This document shows, one piece after another, positions 19,035-28,644 of a stretch of 64,000 nt of DNA. The notes under the pieces are model-generated. The model searched no databases, was not told where the DNA came from, and was given only the letters and a program-made list of their open reading frames with translations. The DNA comes from Neohoeflea coraliihabitans (GTDB lineage: Bacteria > Pseudomonadota > Alphaproteobacteria > Rhizobiales > Rhizobiaceae): assembly GCF_019334345.1 (NCBI RefSeq), contig NZ_JAHWQX010000002.1:930001-994000 (forward strand). The letters are read 5' to 3'. The number at the start of each line of letters is the position of its first letter. The stretch's first letter is position 1. The translations under genes and the position numbers were made by a program.

Positions 19035-19910
19035 ATGAGCGAAAGAATGACCAGAACGACCGACAGTCTTCTTGATCGCATCGGACGGCTAATTGCCAGA
19101 TGGCTTGATACACCGACATCGGGGTATGAGCCGTACACGCCCTCCGATCCGGAAACCCTGGCGCGCACCTTGCGCGAGGGCGATATCCTGCTGGTCGAGG
19201 GCAACCGGCGCATCTCGCAGTCGATCAAGTATCTCACTCAATCAACCTTTTCGCATGCAGCCATCTATGTTGGCGGCGCACTGCGTACTTCGCCCGAAGG
19301 TCCGGGCAGGGAGACGGGCGCAGAAACCGGCGCACAATCCGGGGGGACGGCCCCGGAAACTCCCGTCGATCAGCCGCGAGACGATTGGCCATCCCTGATC
19401 GAGGTCAATCTGGGCGAGGGCTGCGTCGCCGTGCCGTTGAGCAAATACGCGACCTACAACACGCGCATCTGTCGGCCGGTCGGGCTGACCCCGGAAGACC
19501 GCGACCGGGTGGTCGCCTTCATGGTGTCGAAGATTGGCCTGAAATACGACATGAAGAACATCTTCGATCTGCTGCGCTACTCGCTCGGCACGCCCCCGGT
19601 GCCCGTGGCATGGCGGCGGCGAATGCTCGCTTTCGGCTCCGGCGACCCGACCCGGGCCATCTGCTCCTCCTTGATCGCACAGGCCTTTCAAGCCGTTGGC
19701 TATCCGATCCTGCCGGATATCGTTCGCCTGCCCGGCCATGCGGCGGCGCAATCGGACTATTCGCGGCGGGAGATCATGCACATTCGTCATCACTCGCTGT
19801 TCACGCCGCGTGACTTCGATCTGTCGCCCTATTTTCGTATCGTCAAGCCGACGATTGAATTCGGTTTCGACTACAAGTCCATCGAATGGCGCGAGCGGAA
19901 GGTTGACTAG
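19035..19910 (+). CDS. YiiX/permuted NlpC-P60-like cysteine hydrolase
   Basis: A 291-residue protein of the circularly permuted papain-fold group (YiiX/YebB, LRAT-like). The histidine comes first, in STFSHAAIYVGGAL near residue 75, and the cysteine later, in RAICSSLIAQAFQAVGYP near residue 215; this reversed order is the mark of the permuted family. It opens with GDILLVEGNRRISQSIKYLTQ, the usual start of the domain. A low-complexity Gly/Glu insert lies at 90-115. The family is linked to lipid or peptidoglycan amide bonds. No signal peptide is visible. It may be cotranscribed with the GT25 gene 102 bases on. Confidence 0.8.
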   Translation: MSERMTRTTDSLLDRIGRLIARWLDTPTSGYEPYTPSDPETLARTLREGDILLVEGNRRISQSIKYLTQSTFSHAAIYVGGALRTSPEGPGRETGAETGAQSGGTAPETPVDQPRDDWPSLIEVNLGEGCVAVPLSKYATYNTRICRPVGLTPEDRDRVVAFMVSKIGLKYDMKNIFDLLRYSLGTPPVPVAWRRRMLAFGSGDPTRAICSSLIAQAFQAVGYPILPDIVRLPGHAAAQSDYSRREIMHIRHHSLFTPRDFDLSPYFRIVKPTIEFGFDYKSIEWRERKVD

Positions 19911-20012
19911 CCTGGCTCCTGCCGGACAAACCGTTATCGTCCTTGCCAAAACACAAGGCGTTTGCAAGAAGGCGGGCGGCTGGCCACAGGGCTGGCAGGG
20001 CGAGGTATGCTG

Positions 20013-20801
20013 ATGCCTTCGATCGAGGGTTTGAATTGCTATCTGATCAATCTCGACCGGGCACCGGCACGGCTGGCCTTCATGGATGCCCAGTTGCAGT
20101 CACTCGGCCTGCCCTACCAGCGGGTGAGTGCTGTCGACAAGAACAGTATCGGGCCAACCGTCGAGGGCTATGATGCGGCGGCCTATCGCCGGTTGCATGG
20201 CCGGCGGTTTCATGCAGGCGAGATCGCCTGTTATCTCAGTCACGTGGCCTGCCTGCGCGCGTTTCTGGCGAGCGAAGCGGCGCATGCCCTCATCCTTGAG
20301 GACGATGCCCGGCTGCCGGAGGATCTGCCGCAGCTTCTGACAGCGGCGCTTGGCGCTGCGGATGAATGGGATCTGTTGCGTTTGTCGACGGTCAATTCCG
20401 GGATACGGGCGCCCTACCGCCCTCTCGTGGGTCGTTACCAGATGGCAATCGCTCTGACACGCGAGAAAGGTGCGGGGGCCTATCTCGTCAACCGGCGCTG
20501 CGCGCAAACCCTGCTGGCGCGCGAAATGCCGATCCGACTTGCATGGGACATCGCTTTCGATCTCGAATTCCGGCATGGGCTGCGCGGGGCATTCATCGTG
20601 CCGATTCCGGTCGACCAGTGCACCGGGATGGAGACCCAGATCCAGCATCAAACAGCGGAAGCGAAGCTGCCGGCATCGCGCTACCTGACCGTCTTTCCCT
20701 TCCGCGCGATGGTGGAAACACAGAGGTTCCTAAAGCGCGGCAGCCGGCTGATCTGGCTGAAGGCGCGGCAACTGCGCACGCCTGCAGGTCCTACAGGGTG
20801 A
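20013..20801 (+). CDS. Family 25 glycosyltransferase (LPS type)
   Basis: Likely adds a hexose (often galactose or glucose) to lipopolysaccharide or capsule. The 262 residues begin with the family motif CYLINLDRAPARLAFMDAQL (residue 9), followed by GEIACYLSHVACLRAFL (about 65) and the metal-binding ALILEDDARLPEDL (about 90). GAGAYLVNRRCAQTLL and LAWDIAFDLEF later are also typical. ATG 20013 is 8 bases from GCGAGG; ATG 20007 is too close. The stop overlaps the GTG of the O-antigen-ligase-like gene, so the two are probably translationally coupled. Confidence 0.86.
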   Translation: MPSIEGLNCYLINLDRAPARLAFMDAQLQSLGLPYQRVSAVDKNSIGPTVEGYDAAAYRRLHGRRFHAGEIACYLSHVACLRAFLASEAAHALILEDDARLPEDLPQLLTAALGAADEWDLLRLSTVNSGIRAPYRPLVGRYQMAIALTREKGAGAYLVNRRCAQTLLAREMPIRLAWDIAFDLEFRHGLRGAFIVPIPVDQCTGMETQIQHQTAEAKLPASRYLTVFPFRAMVETQRFLKRGSRLIWLKARQLRTPAGPTG

Positions 20802-22180
20802 GCGGGCGAGTTCGCCGCGGCCGGATGTTTCGGCACCTTTTGTGGCGGCGACGCCTTGATCCCGTGCTGTTGAGCCTTGCCATGGCGGCCATGGTTCTTG
20901 ACCTTGCCATCGCACCGTATCTGTTCGGCGTCTTCGCCGGGGTCGGCGTTTATCTGATCATCGGCAGGCCGTGGCGTCTGAATCGACTTGATCGTGGCTA
21001 TCTCCTTGCGGCAGCCCTGTTTGCCGCCGGCTCGGTGCTGATCGGCTTAGCCAATGGCAGCCTGCTTGCCGATCCGCGGTTTGCGACCTATCCGCTGTAT
21101 TATCTGGCAATGGCGCCCCTGGCTGTGGGCTTGGTGCTGGTCGATGATCCGCTTGAGCGGCTCGTGCTCGGCGCCCGCATCGGTCTGATCCTGCTGTTCT
21201 TCTGGGGGCTTGCCGCCGCCTTTGCACAACTCCAGCGCTACGGCTTCGGCTCCAACCCGGCAAATGCCGCCTTCTCCATCACCTTCATCGCCATTCTGTC
21301 TCGCTTGACAGTCCGTCCCGGAGTGGCGAGGGCCGGAGGCGTTCTGGCCCGCCTGCCGGCGGCATTGCGGCGAACCTGGTCGCAAATGATCGGCCTTCCC
21401 TGTCTCGCCTTCTATCTCGCTTTGCTGCCGGTCGTGGTTACGGGCACGCGTGCGGTGCTGCCGGTTTTTGCCATCGCGGCGCTGTTCGATTTCTGGCGGC
21501 TCGTTCGCGGCACCGCCTGGCGGCGACGGATGGGATTGCCTTTTGCCGGACTGGTCGTGGCCGCTCTGGCGGCAGCCTGGCTGTTGGCGCCGTTTGCCAC
21601 CGCCCGCTTTGAGGCCACGATGAATGAACTGCGCGTCTTGTCGGATAGCGCTGTACCGCTGGCCGGACCGCAGACCTCCTCGCCATCGGACGCATCGGAA
21701 ATCAGCGGGCTGAGGGTCGATGGCCGCTGGGTCGGCGGCATGCCGTTGCGGATGATACAGTGGCGCGCCGCGGCCGAAGTACTTGCCGATCATCCAGTTC
21801 TCGGAGTCGGCAGTCATCGCCTTGGCGAAGCGCTCCTTGATGCCAGCCCGCCAGCCTACCGCGCAGTTCTGGAGCCGTTCAGTTTCACGCACAACATGAT
21901 CCTGGATGAAGGTCTGCAGCGCGGCCTGGCCGGTATCCTTCTGAGCACCGGGTTCTTTGTCTTTGCCTTTGCTCGCCTGTGGCGGCGCGGTGCGGCAGAT
22001 GTGCGCGAAAACCTCGGGCTGCTGGCCGGCCTGACCGTATGCTTCGGAATGCTGCACTATATTTTTCTGGTCGACAGGCATGTGGCGCTCTACTCACTCT
22101 ATTTCCTTGTGCTGACGACGACTTTGAAGAAGCGGCGAAACGAACAGGGTCAGCTGCCCGGCGCGGCTTCTCCGGCTTGA
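20798..22180 (+). CDS. O-antigen ligase/polymerase family membrane protein
   Basis: A 460-residue polytopic protein, about 10-12 hydrophobic segments, with the Wzy/WaaL (PF04932-type) periplasmic loop. The late motif SFTHNMILDEGLQRGLAGI near residue 365 matches the conserved HNxxL...G element of that family, and WRAAAEVLADHPVLGVGSHRLGE precedes it. The GTG at 20798 overlaps the GT25 stop by four bases; ATG 20825 is an alternative start 9 codons in. Whether it polymerises repeat units or ligates a glycan to lipid A-core cannot be told from sequence. The coupled GT25 suggests surface glycan work. Confidence 0.85.
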   Translation: MSGRVRRGRMFRHLLWRRRLDPVLLSLAMAAMVLDLAIAPYLFGVFAGVGVYLIIGRPWRLNRLDRGYLLAAALFAAGSVLIGLANGSLLADPRFATYPLYYLAMAPLAVGLVLVDDPLERLVLGARIGLILLFFWGLAAAFAQLQRYGFGSNPANAAFSITFIAILSRLTVRPGVARAGGVLARLPAALRRTWSQMIGLPCLAFYLALLPVVVTGTRAVLPVFAIAALFDFWRLVRGTAWRRRMGLPFAGLVVAALAAAWLLAPFATARFEATMNELRVLSDSAVPLAGPQTSSPSDASEISGLRVDGRWVGGMPLRMIQWRAAAEVLADHPVLGVGSHRLGEALLDASPPAYRAVLEPFSFTHNMILDEGLQRGLAGILLSTGFFVFAFARLWRRGAADVRENLGLLAGLTVCFGMLHYIFLVDRHVALYSLYFLVLTTTLKKRRNEQGQLPGAASPA

Positions 22181-22234
22181 GGCGCGCACGAAAGCGGCTT
22201 CCCTTCGCGCCCGAAGTGCTCTAAATCCGCCGGC

Positions 22235-24043
22235 ATGACCGACACCCCGCTTTCCAACATCCGCAACTTTTCCATCGTCGCCCATATCGACCATGGCAAG
22301 TCGACCCTCGCCGACCGGCTGATACAGATGACCGGCTCGCTGGAGGAGCGCGAGATGAAGGAGCAGGTGCTCGATTTCATGGATATCGAGCGCGAGCGCG
22401 GCATCACCATCAAGGCGCAGGCGGTGCGCCTGGAATATGACGCGCGCAACGGCGAGCATTATGTTCTCAACCTGATCGACACTCCGGGGCATGTGGATTT
22501 TGCCTATGAGGTGTCACGTTCCCTGTCGGCCTGCGAGGGGTCGCTCCTGGTGGTCGACGCCTCGCAAGGGGTGGAAGCGCAGACCCTGGCCAATGTCTAC
22601 CAGGCGATCGACAACAACCACGAGATTGTCACGGTGCTGAACAAGGTTGACCTGCCGGCAGCCGATGAGGAGCGGGTCAAGGAACAGATCGAGGAAGTGA
22701 TCGGGCTTGATGCCAGCGACGCGGTGCCAATCTCGGCGAAGACCGGGCTTGGCGTCGCAGAGGTGCTCGAAGCGATCGTCAACCGTTTGCCAGCGCCTTC
22801 GGCCGGAGATGCGACGGCGCCGCTGAAGGCCCTGCTGGTCGACAGCTGGTACGATGCCTATCTTGGCGTCATCGTTCTGGTGCGGGTGATCGACGGCCGG
22901 CTGAAAAAGGGGCAATCGATCCGCATGATGGGCACCGACGCCAGATATCCGGTCGACCGGGTCGGCGTCGTGACGCCGAAGATGGTGATGGTCGAGGATC
23001 TCGGGCCGGGTGAGATCGGTTTCATCACCGCATCGATCAAGGAAGTGGCTGACACCCGCGTCGGCGACACGATCACCGAGGACAAGAAGCCGACCGCGGC
23101 GGCCCTGCCCGGTTTCAAGCCGGCGCAACCGGTGGTCTTTTGCGGCCTGTTCCCGGTCGATGCCGGCGACTTCGAGGATCTGCGCGCCGCTGTCGGCAAA
23201 TTGCGGCTCAACGATGCATCATTTTCTTATGAGATGGAGACTTCGGCAGCGCTCGGATTCGGCTTCCGCTGCGGCTTTCTTGGGCTGCTGCATCTCGAGA
23301 TCGTGCAGGAACGGCTGGAGCGCGAGTTCAATCTCGACCTGATCGCCACGGCGCCCTCGGTCGTCTACCACATGAACATGACGAACGGCGAGACGCTGGA
23401 TCTGCACAACCCGGCGGATATGCCGGACGTCGTCAAGATTGCATCGATCGAAGAGCCCTGGATCAAGGCGACGATCATGACGCCGGACGACTATCTCGGC
23501 GCCATCCTGAAATTGTGCCAGGAGCGGCGCGGCCTGCAGATCGATCTGTCCTATGTGGGCAGCCGCGCAATGGTCACCTATGAACTGCCGCTCAACGAGG
23601 TGGTGTTCGATTTCTACGACCGGCTGAAGTCGATTTCCAAGGGCTATGCCAGCTTCGACTACCAGATCATCGGCAATCGCGAGGGGGACCTCGTCAAAAT
23701 GTCGATCCTGGTCAATGAGGAGCCGGTCGACGCTTTGTCGATGCTGGTGCATCGCGGGGCGGCGGAAAAGCGTGGCCGGGCCATGTGCGAGAAGCTGAAG
23801 GATCTGATCCCGCGGCACATGTTCAAGATCCCGATCCAGGCGGCGATCGGCGGCCGGGTGGTGGCGCGCGAGACGATCTCGGCGATGCGCAAGGATGTGA
23901 CGGCGAAATGCTATGGTGGTGACGCCTCGCGCAAACGCAAGCTGCTTGACAAGCAGAAGGCCGGCAAGAAGCGGATGCGGCAGTTCGGCAAGGTCGAAAT
24001 CCCGCAGGAAGCCTTCATCGCAGCCTTGAAGATCGGCGAATAG
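22235..24043 (+). CDS. lepA: Elongation factor 4 (LepA) GTPase
   Basis: A ribosome-associated GTPase that back-translocates stalled ribosomes and aids small-subunit biogenesis. The 602 residues show G1 [13 protein letters not shown] (residue 15), G2-region [10 protein letters not shown]3 DTPGHVDF (about 80), G4 NKVDLP (about 134) and G5-type SAKTG. The LepA-specific C-terminal domain ends with [17 protein letters not shown]. Length is standard. It begins 54 bases after the O-antigen-ligase-like gene on the same strand. Confidence 0.98.
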   Translation: MTDTPLSNIRNFSIVAHIDHGKSTLADRLIQMTGSLEEREMKEQVLDFMDIERERGITIKAQAVRLEYDARNGEHYVLNLIDTPGHVDFAYEVSRSLSACEGSLLVVDASQGVEAQTLANVYQAIDNNHEIVTVLNKVDLPAADEERVKEQIEEVIGLDASDAVPISAKTGLGVAEVLEAIVNRLPAPSAGDATAPLKALLVDSWYDAYLGVIVLVRVIDGRLKKGQSIRMMGTDARYPVDRVGVVTPKMVMVEDLGPGEIGFITASIKEVADTRVGDTITEDKKPTAAALPGFKPAQPVVFCGLFPVDAGDFEDLRAAVGKLRLNDASFSYEMETSAALGFGFRCGFLGLLHLEIVQERLEREFNLDLIATAPSVVYHMNMTNGETLDLHNPADMPDVVKIASIEEPWIKATIMTPDDYLGAILKLCQERRGLQIDLSYVGSRAMVTYELPLNEVVFDFYDRLKSISKGYASFDYQIIGNREGDLVKMSILVNEEPVDALSMLVHRGAAEKRGRAMCEKLKDLIPRHMFKIPIQAAIGGRVVARETISAMRKDVTAKCYGGDASRKRKLLDKQKAGKKRMRQFGKVEIPQEAFIAALKIGE

Positions 24044-24216
24044 GCCGCGTCGCATCGGATTTCTGCGTCAGCGGCCGCTGCCTCGCCCAGGCGCCGGGCT
24101 GAGCACCGGCGCGAGGGCTGCGTCGAGTCAATCGGCACGGCGGCGGGCTGCAAGGCACCCTGACGCCGCTCTTCGGTGACAAGCGCGGAATTTCCTTCGC
24201 AAGCCCGATTCCCGCA

Positions 24217-24245
24217 TTGACATGCGACGGCGCAACGCCTAAATC
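24217..24245 (+). promoter_or_regulatory. Sigma-70-type promoter of tRNA-Leu
   Basis: TTGACA at 24217-24222 and TAAATC at 24240-24245 are separated by 17 bases. The predicted start of transcription falls a few bases before the tRNA at 24256. The -35 is a perfect consensus. Confidence 0.75.
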
Positions 24246-24255
24246 GCACCGACTT

Positions 24256-24342
24256 GCCCAGATGGCGGAATTGGTAGACGCGCCAGCTTCAGGTGCTGGT
24301 ACTCGCAAGGGTGTGGAGGTTCGAGTCCTCTTCTGGGCACCA
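24256..24342 (+). tRNA. tRNA-Leu (anticodon CAG), CCA encoded
   Basis: An 87-base class II tRNA. The acceptor stem pairs GCCCAGA with TCTGGGC. The anticodon arm CCAGC-TTCAGGT-GCTGG gives anticodon CAG, reading CUG leucine codons. A long variable arm and the T-loop GTTCGAGTC follow. Discriminator A and the terminal CCA (24340-24342) are encoded in the DNA. It has its own promoter and terminator. No integrase is adjacent, so there is no sign that it serves as an attachment site here. Confidence 0.97.
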
Positions 24343-24403
24343 TTCATTCGTTTCAGACTGTTGTATCGGCTTGTCCGAGACAGTCCGGAAACACCAGTCA
24401 AAG

Positions 24404-24426
24404 CCCCGCGAAAGCGGGGTTTTTTC
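24404..24426 (+). terminator. Rho-independent terminator after tRNA-Leu
   Basis: CCCCGC-GAAA-GCGGGG hairpin with a stable GNRA-type tetraloop, followed by seven T (24420-24426). It lies 62 bases beyond the tRNA. Confidence 0.93.
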
Positions 24427-24565
24427 GATTCACAGGTCGAGTCGGCTGGTACCGTGCGATAGACGTCAGGTGCGGTTAGTGCGAACCGAACGGTGGAGCC
24501 CTCCCCCGCAACGTGGCTGCCACGCTGGCGGCATCAGCGTCCCAGAAAAATAGCGATCCTGTTGA

Positions 24566-25987
24566 TCATTGCACCCAGGCGCGTACCCGCTCTTCAGCCT
24601 CGTGAAACAGGCTTTCGGCAGCGCTCTGGCTTTCCGCCTCCGTGTAAATGCGCAATTCCGGTGCATTGCCCGAGGGGCGGAGGTGGAGAATGCGATTGCC
24701 GGCAAGTGTCAGGCGCAGGCCGTCGGTGCTATCGCGCGCCTCTTCCCGTCCGAAAGGCGCCAGAAATTCGGCGCGCGCCGCCGCGTCACTTGTCAATTCG
24801 GCGACCAATCTCTGACCTTTTTCCGTGGCAAAATGTTCGATGCGCCCCGAGAAAGCGACGGGCAATGCCAGTTCCTCGACGAGGGCCGATAGCGTGCCGC
24901 CCGCCAGTCTTGCGGCACTGAGGGCAGCGAGCACCGGGAACACACAATCGCGTGTGGGCAAGGCGTCCATCCGTGTTGCGCCGGTGTTCACCGCCGTGCC
25001 GAGAAGAACCCCGCCATTGGCCTCGAAGCCGACAATGCGGGCGGCGCCCTCGGCGCGCGCGGTCTCGATGCCGGCAATGACATGCGGGGAGCCGACACGG
25101 GTGCGCATGACGCGCGCAGCCGTCTTTGCCTCGATGCCCGAGTTGGAGGTGACCGGGGTCACGATGCAGTCGGCTTCGACAAGGCGCGCACCGATCAGCC
25201 CGAGCGCATCGCCGCGGATGCACGTGCCCGTTTCGTCGGCCAGCAGCGGCCGGTCGGCATCGCCATCGGCGGAAATCAGCGCATCCAGCCCGTGGTGCTG
25301 CGTCCAGTCGTGGATACGCTCGCGGGTTTTTGCACTGACTGCCTCGGTATCGACGGGGACGAAAATGTCCGAGCGCCCGAGCGGGATGATCTCCGCCCCG
25401 GACGGGGCGAGGATGCGGGCGAACAGATCGCGTCCGACGGTGGAATGCTGATAGATACCGATGCGGCGGCCGCGCAGCGCACCGTCCGGGATGAAACCGA
25501 CAAAGCGCGCCGCGAACGCATCGAGCGCGGCATCTTCCTCGTGCGGCGGCTTATGACGCGGGGCGGCCCGCATACGGTCCCGGTCGCGCTTTTCTACGCC
25601 TTGCGCGACGGCCGCCTCGTCAGCCTTGTCGATCTCGCCGTCCGGCCGGTAAAGCTTGATGCCGTTGCGGTCAGCGGGAATATGCGAGCCGGTCACCATG
25701 ATCGCCGCCGCCCGCCGGGCCATGGCAAAGGCCGCAAGCGCGGGGGTTGGCAAAGCGCCGCAATCAACCGGCTGCATTCCCTCATCTTCAGCGGCGGCCA
25801 TGCATTGCGCAGCGATCTCGGCACTGGAGGCGCGCAGATCCTGGCCGATGTAAATCCGCTCCCCCGTTGCAACCTGACCGCTACTCTTGAGATGATCGAC
25901 AAAGGCGGCGACATGCACCGCGGCGGTCCCGTCGGCAAGTTCCTCGACCAGGCCGCGAAGCCCGCTGGTGCCGAATTTTGCGGCCAT
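24566..25987 (-). CDS. Phosphomannomutase (alpha-D-phosphohexomutase family)
   Basis: Interconverts mannose-6-P and mannose-1-P, feeding GDP-mannose synthesis. The 473 residues carry the four family signatures: active-site loop MVTGSHIPADRNGIK (about 98, TGSH instead of the more common TASH), metal loop SADGDADRPLL (about 240), sugar loop FEANGGVLLG (about 325) and phosphate loop LRPSGNAPELRIYTE (about 440). AAAGGA precedes ATG 25987. It sits downstream of the guanylyltransferase-isomerase fusion on the same strand, which completes the pathway from fructose-6-P to GDP-mannose. Activity on glucose substrates is also possible in this family. Confidence 0.88.
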   Translation of the reverse strand: MAAKFGTSGLRGLVEELADGTAAVHVAAFVDHLKSSGQVATGERIYIGQDLRASSAEIAAQCMAAAEDEGMQPVDCGALPTPALAAFAMARRAAAIMVTGSHIPADRNGIKLYRPDGEIDKADEAAVAQGVEKRDRDRMRAAPRHKPPHEEDAALDAFAARFVGFIPDGALRGRRIGIYQHSTVGRDLFARILAPSGAEIIPLGRSDIFVPVDTEAVSAKTRERIHDWTQHHGLDALISADGDADRPLLADETGTCIRGDALGLIGARLVEADCIVTPVTSNSGIEAKTAARVMRTRVGSPHVIAGIETARAEGAARIVGFEANGGVLLGTAVNTGATRMDALPTRDCVFPVLAALSAARLAGGTLSALVEELALPVAFSGRIEHFATEKGQRLVAELTSDAAARAEFLAPFGREEARDSTDGLRLTLAGNRILHLRPSGNAPELRIYTEAESQSAAESLFHEAEERVRAWVQ

Positions 25988-26041
25988 TGCAGATCCTTTC
26001 CACTTTGCCCTTGAGTGCCTTGGAAAGCCGTCGCGCGCGGC

Positions 26042-28294
26042 TTACTTCACCGGCGGCAAAGCCTTCTCATAATCGAGATACTCAACCAGAGCACAGAAGA
26101 CGTGATAGAATGAGCTGGTGGGCATGGTGGTGGAGATCACCCGCCCGCGCGCGTCAAGCTGATCATACCAGCCACCCTTGACCGGCGCCGTGAGATAGCG
26201 GTTGAAGATGACGTCCAACATGCGGATGAACAGGGTCTCATCGCCGGGCAGACCAGCGGCGCGAACCCGCAAGCCGGCCTTCAAAGCCTCCGTTTGCGGC
26301 CAGAGACGCGAAGTTTCCGACATCTGCGAGCCGTCAGGGGCCATGTGATCGCAGACCGCATCCGTGCCGCGCAAGTGGCCGAAGGCGTGGCTGGTGGCAT
26401 AGAGCTTGCGGCAATAGTCGCGCACCTGACGATCGCCGGCGACCTCCCCATAGCGCAAAAGCAGCCAGATCCACTCATAGTGATGCCCCGGTTCGATGCG
26501 GGCATCGGCGCCGGTCTTCTCGCTCCAGCCGTGGCCGAAATATTCGGTGACGCTCCAGGTCGCGTCGTTGAAGAAGTGCCGCCGGAACAGGTCCACAAGC
26601 TTGGTGGCCCGATCGAGAAATTGCCTCTCGCCAGTGGCATCGTACCAGGCCAGCATGGCCTCGAGCGCATGCATATGCGGGTTGGCGCGGCGGTAGTCAA
26701 CGCGCCGGGTCGTCTCGAAAAAGCCGCCATCGACAGGGTCGGAGAGGTGCTGATCGACGAATTCAAGGGTGCGATCGGCCCATTCCCGCGCCGCTGGCCA
26801 CTTCTTGGCGCGCCACAGCCAGGCCAGCGCGAACAGGACGAAAAACTGATCATAGGCGTCGCGCTGGTCATCGAGCACGCTGCCATCCGGGTTGAAGCGG
26901 TGGATCCAGCCGCCATCGGCATGCCAGCCGGTGCCGGTCAGCGTATCAAAGCAGTGATGCAGCACCGAATCCGACGGGCCATCCCAGCCGATCATCGAGG
27001 CATGGGCGAAACAGTAGATCTGGCGCGCCAGCACGCGCAGGCGCTTGTAGCCGAGGTCAGCCGGCGTGCCATCGTGCGTGAGCGCCTCGTGCACACCTCC
27101 GCCGACGAAGTCGATCCCGCTCGTCGACCAGCGCGGCAAGGCGTGATCGAACAGCCATTTGCGGATGTTGGCCACGGCGGGAACCGGACGTCCCGAATGG
27201 GCCACGGCAAGCGGCGGCCAATCGATGCCGCGCACCATCTCAGCGAGGTTCTTGACCATGTAGGCGCGCTCGCGATGGGTGATCAACAGGGCATCGGGCT
27301 GCGACACCACAACCAGGTCGTTGAGGCCCGCAACGGCGAGAAGCCGATCCTCGGAACGCAGATAGCTGTTGTTGACATCGATGGTCAGGACGTTGCCAAA
27401 GCGGGCATTGCCATGCTCATCGCGCTGCGATGCTTCGTGCAACTGGGTCCAGGAGCCCAGGTCGCTCCACTCGAAGCTGGCTTCCACGACGCCGATTTTC
27501 TCCGCCTTTTCCATGATGGCATAATCAATGGATATCTTGGGTGCCGCTTCAAAAGCCGTCCGGTCGAGCCGCAGGCACTTGTCATGCCGCGTTGCGTTGT
27601 CGACTGCCGCGGCGGCGTGACCCCACACATCCGGCTGTTGGCGCTCGAATTCAGCCGCCATTTCGCCGGCGCGAAACATGAAGATGCCCCCATTCCAGAA
27701 GAAGCGCCCCGAGCGCAGGAATCGCTGTGCAGTGCCGAGATCCGGCTTCTCGCGAAAGCGCAGGACGTCATAAATCGGGCCATCGCCGTCGCCGCGCTCG
27801 ATGTATCCATACTGCGTTTCCGGCCGGGTCGGCGCTATGCCGATGGTCATGATGCCGCCGCGTGCGGCAAGCGCCTCGGCGGCGGTGCGGAGCACCCGGT
27901 GAAAACCGGCGAAATCCGGGATCTCATGATCGGAAGGCAGGATGAGAATGATGCGACCCGGATCGTCACGGGCAAGATCGACGATTGCGGCAGCAATCGC
28001 CGCCGCCGTGTCGCGGATCGCCGGTTCAAGGATGTATTTTTCAACTTCGGTGATGCTGGCTTCGCCCTGTTCGACCAGCAATTCCTCGAATCCCGCTCCG
28101 CCAACGATGCGCGCGGGCAGATAATCCATGCCCTTGCCGCGATAGGCAACGCGCTCCAATGTGTTGACCAGCAGGGACTTGTCGTTGATGAAACTGTGGA
28201 ATTGCTTGGGCCGGGAGTCCCGCGACATCGGCCAGAGCCGGGAGCCGGCACCGCCGCACAGGATAACGGGTGTCAAGGCGAGCTTGTCGGCCAT
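26042..28294 (-). CDS. Mannose-1-phosphate guanylyltransferase fused to AGE-type isomerase
   Basis: A 750-residue two-domain enzyme. Residues 1 to about 355 are a GDP-mannose pyrophosphorylase: LCGGAGSRLWPMSRDSRPKQ (residue 12), ILPSDHEIPD (about 118), FREKPD, FFWNGGIFMF and FEWSDLGSW. From about residue 375 to the end lies an (alpha/alpha)6-barrel of the N-acylglucosamine 2-epimerase family, with IEPGHHYEWIWLLLRYGE and ETEALKAG-like helices. In most bacteria the C-terminal partner of this enzyme is a cupin-type phosphomannose isomerase, so the AGE domain probably supplies that isomerase step. Upstream GGGAGA supports ATG 28294; phosphomannomutase follows 54 bases later. Confidence 0.88.
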   Translation of the reverse strand: MADKLALTPVILCGGAGSRLWPMSRDSRPKQFHSFINDKSLLVNTLERVAYRGKGMDYLPARIVGGAGFEELLVEQGEASITEVEKYILEPAIRDTAAAIAAAIVDLARDDPGRIILILPSDHEIPDFAGFHRVLRTAAEALAARGGIMTIGIAPTRPETQYGYIERGDGDGPIYDVLRFREKPDLGTAQRFLRSGRFFWNGGIFMFRAGEMAAEFERQQPDVWGHAAAAVDNATRHDKCLRLDRTAFEAAPKISIDYAIMEKAEKIGVVEASFEWSDLGSWTQLHEASQRDEHGNARFGNVLTIDVNNSYLRSEDRLLAVAGLNDLVVVSQPDALLITHRERAYMVKNLAEMVRGIDWPPLAVAHSGRPVPAVANIRKWLFDHALPRWSTSGIDFVGGGVHEALTHDGTPADLGYKRLRVLARQIYCFAHASMIGWDGPSDSVLHHCFDTLTGTGWHADGGWIHRFNPDGSVLDDQRDAYDQFFVLFALAWLWRAKKWPAAREWADRTLEFVDQHLSDPVDGGFFETTRRVDYRRANPHMHALEAMLAWYDATGERQFLDRATKLVDLFRRHFFNDATWSVTEYFGHGWSEKTGADARIEPGHHYEWIWLLLRYGEVAGDRQVRDYCRKLYATSHAFGHLRGTDAVCDHMAPDGSQMSETSRLWPQTEALKAGLRVRAAGLPGDETLFIRMLDVIFNRYLTAPVKGGWYDQLDARGRVISTTMPTSSFYHVFCALVEYLDYEKALPPVK

Positions 28295-28644
28295 GATATG
28301 TCAGTCTCCCCACAGATGCGGCCGGCGCCTGTCGTCCGTCTTCAGCGCGGCACAGCGGCTGAACGTTTGCACGAACACCAGCCCCGGCGCCCTATAGCAG
28401 TTGAGAGGAGCCGGGCAAACACGCGCCCGACGCCGCCTATATGCCTTCTGGTGCAGGGCACGATAACCGAAAAAGCTTTCCAATCTCCTGAAAGTTCGAA
28501 ACGTCGCTCGGAGACCCCTTAATTTACCGGGCTGCAGTCTGGAATCTTTCTAAACAAGAGAATTTGACTCCTGTTTCATCCCCTTTTATGCAGTTCTTCG
28601 ATTTCAGCCCGGCGGCGCCGCGGCTTGGGGAAACGGATTTGGCC
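28295..28644. other. Intergenic region between manC fusion and bfd-like gene
   Basis: Contains the divergent promoters of the guanylyltransferase fusion and the ferredoxin-like gene. Apart from the Irr-box-like site described separately I see nothing coding. A TTG-initiated extension of the bfd frame begins at 28564 but is not conserved in character. Confidence 0.4.
28538..28554 (+). promoter_or_regulatory. Candidate Irr box upstream of bfd-like gene
   Basis: TCTGGAATCTTTCTAAA: the right half-site TTCTAAA is perfect and the left half matches TTTAGAA at 5 of 7 positions. It lies about 90 bases ahead of the Bfd-like start. Weak on its own; supported by the strong Irr box at mbfA and by the iron role of the gene. 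Confidence 0.4.

Noticed and set aside
24256-24342. tRNA-Leu as attachment site of the island
   Set aside because: The integrase is 29 kb away and no repeat of the tRNA 3' end is seen in the window.
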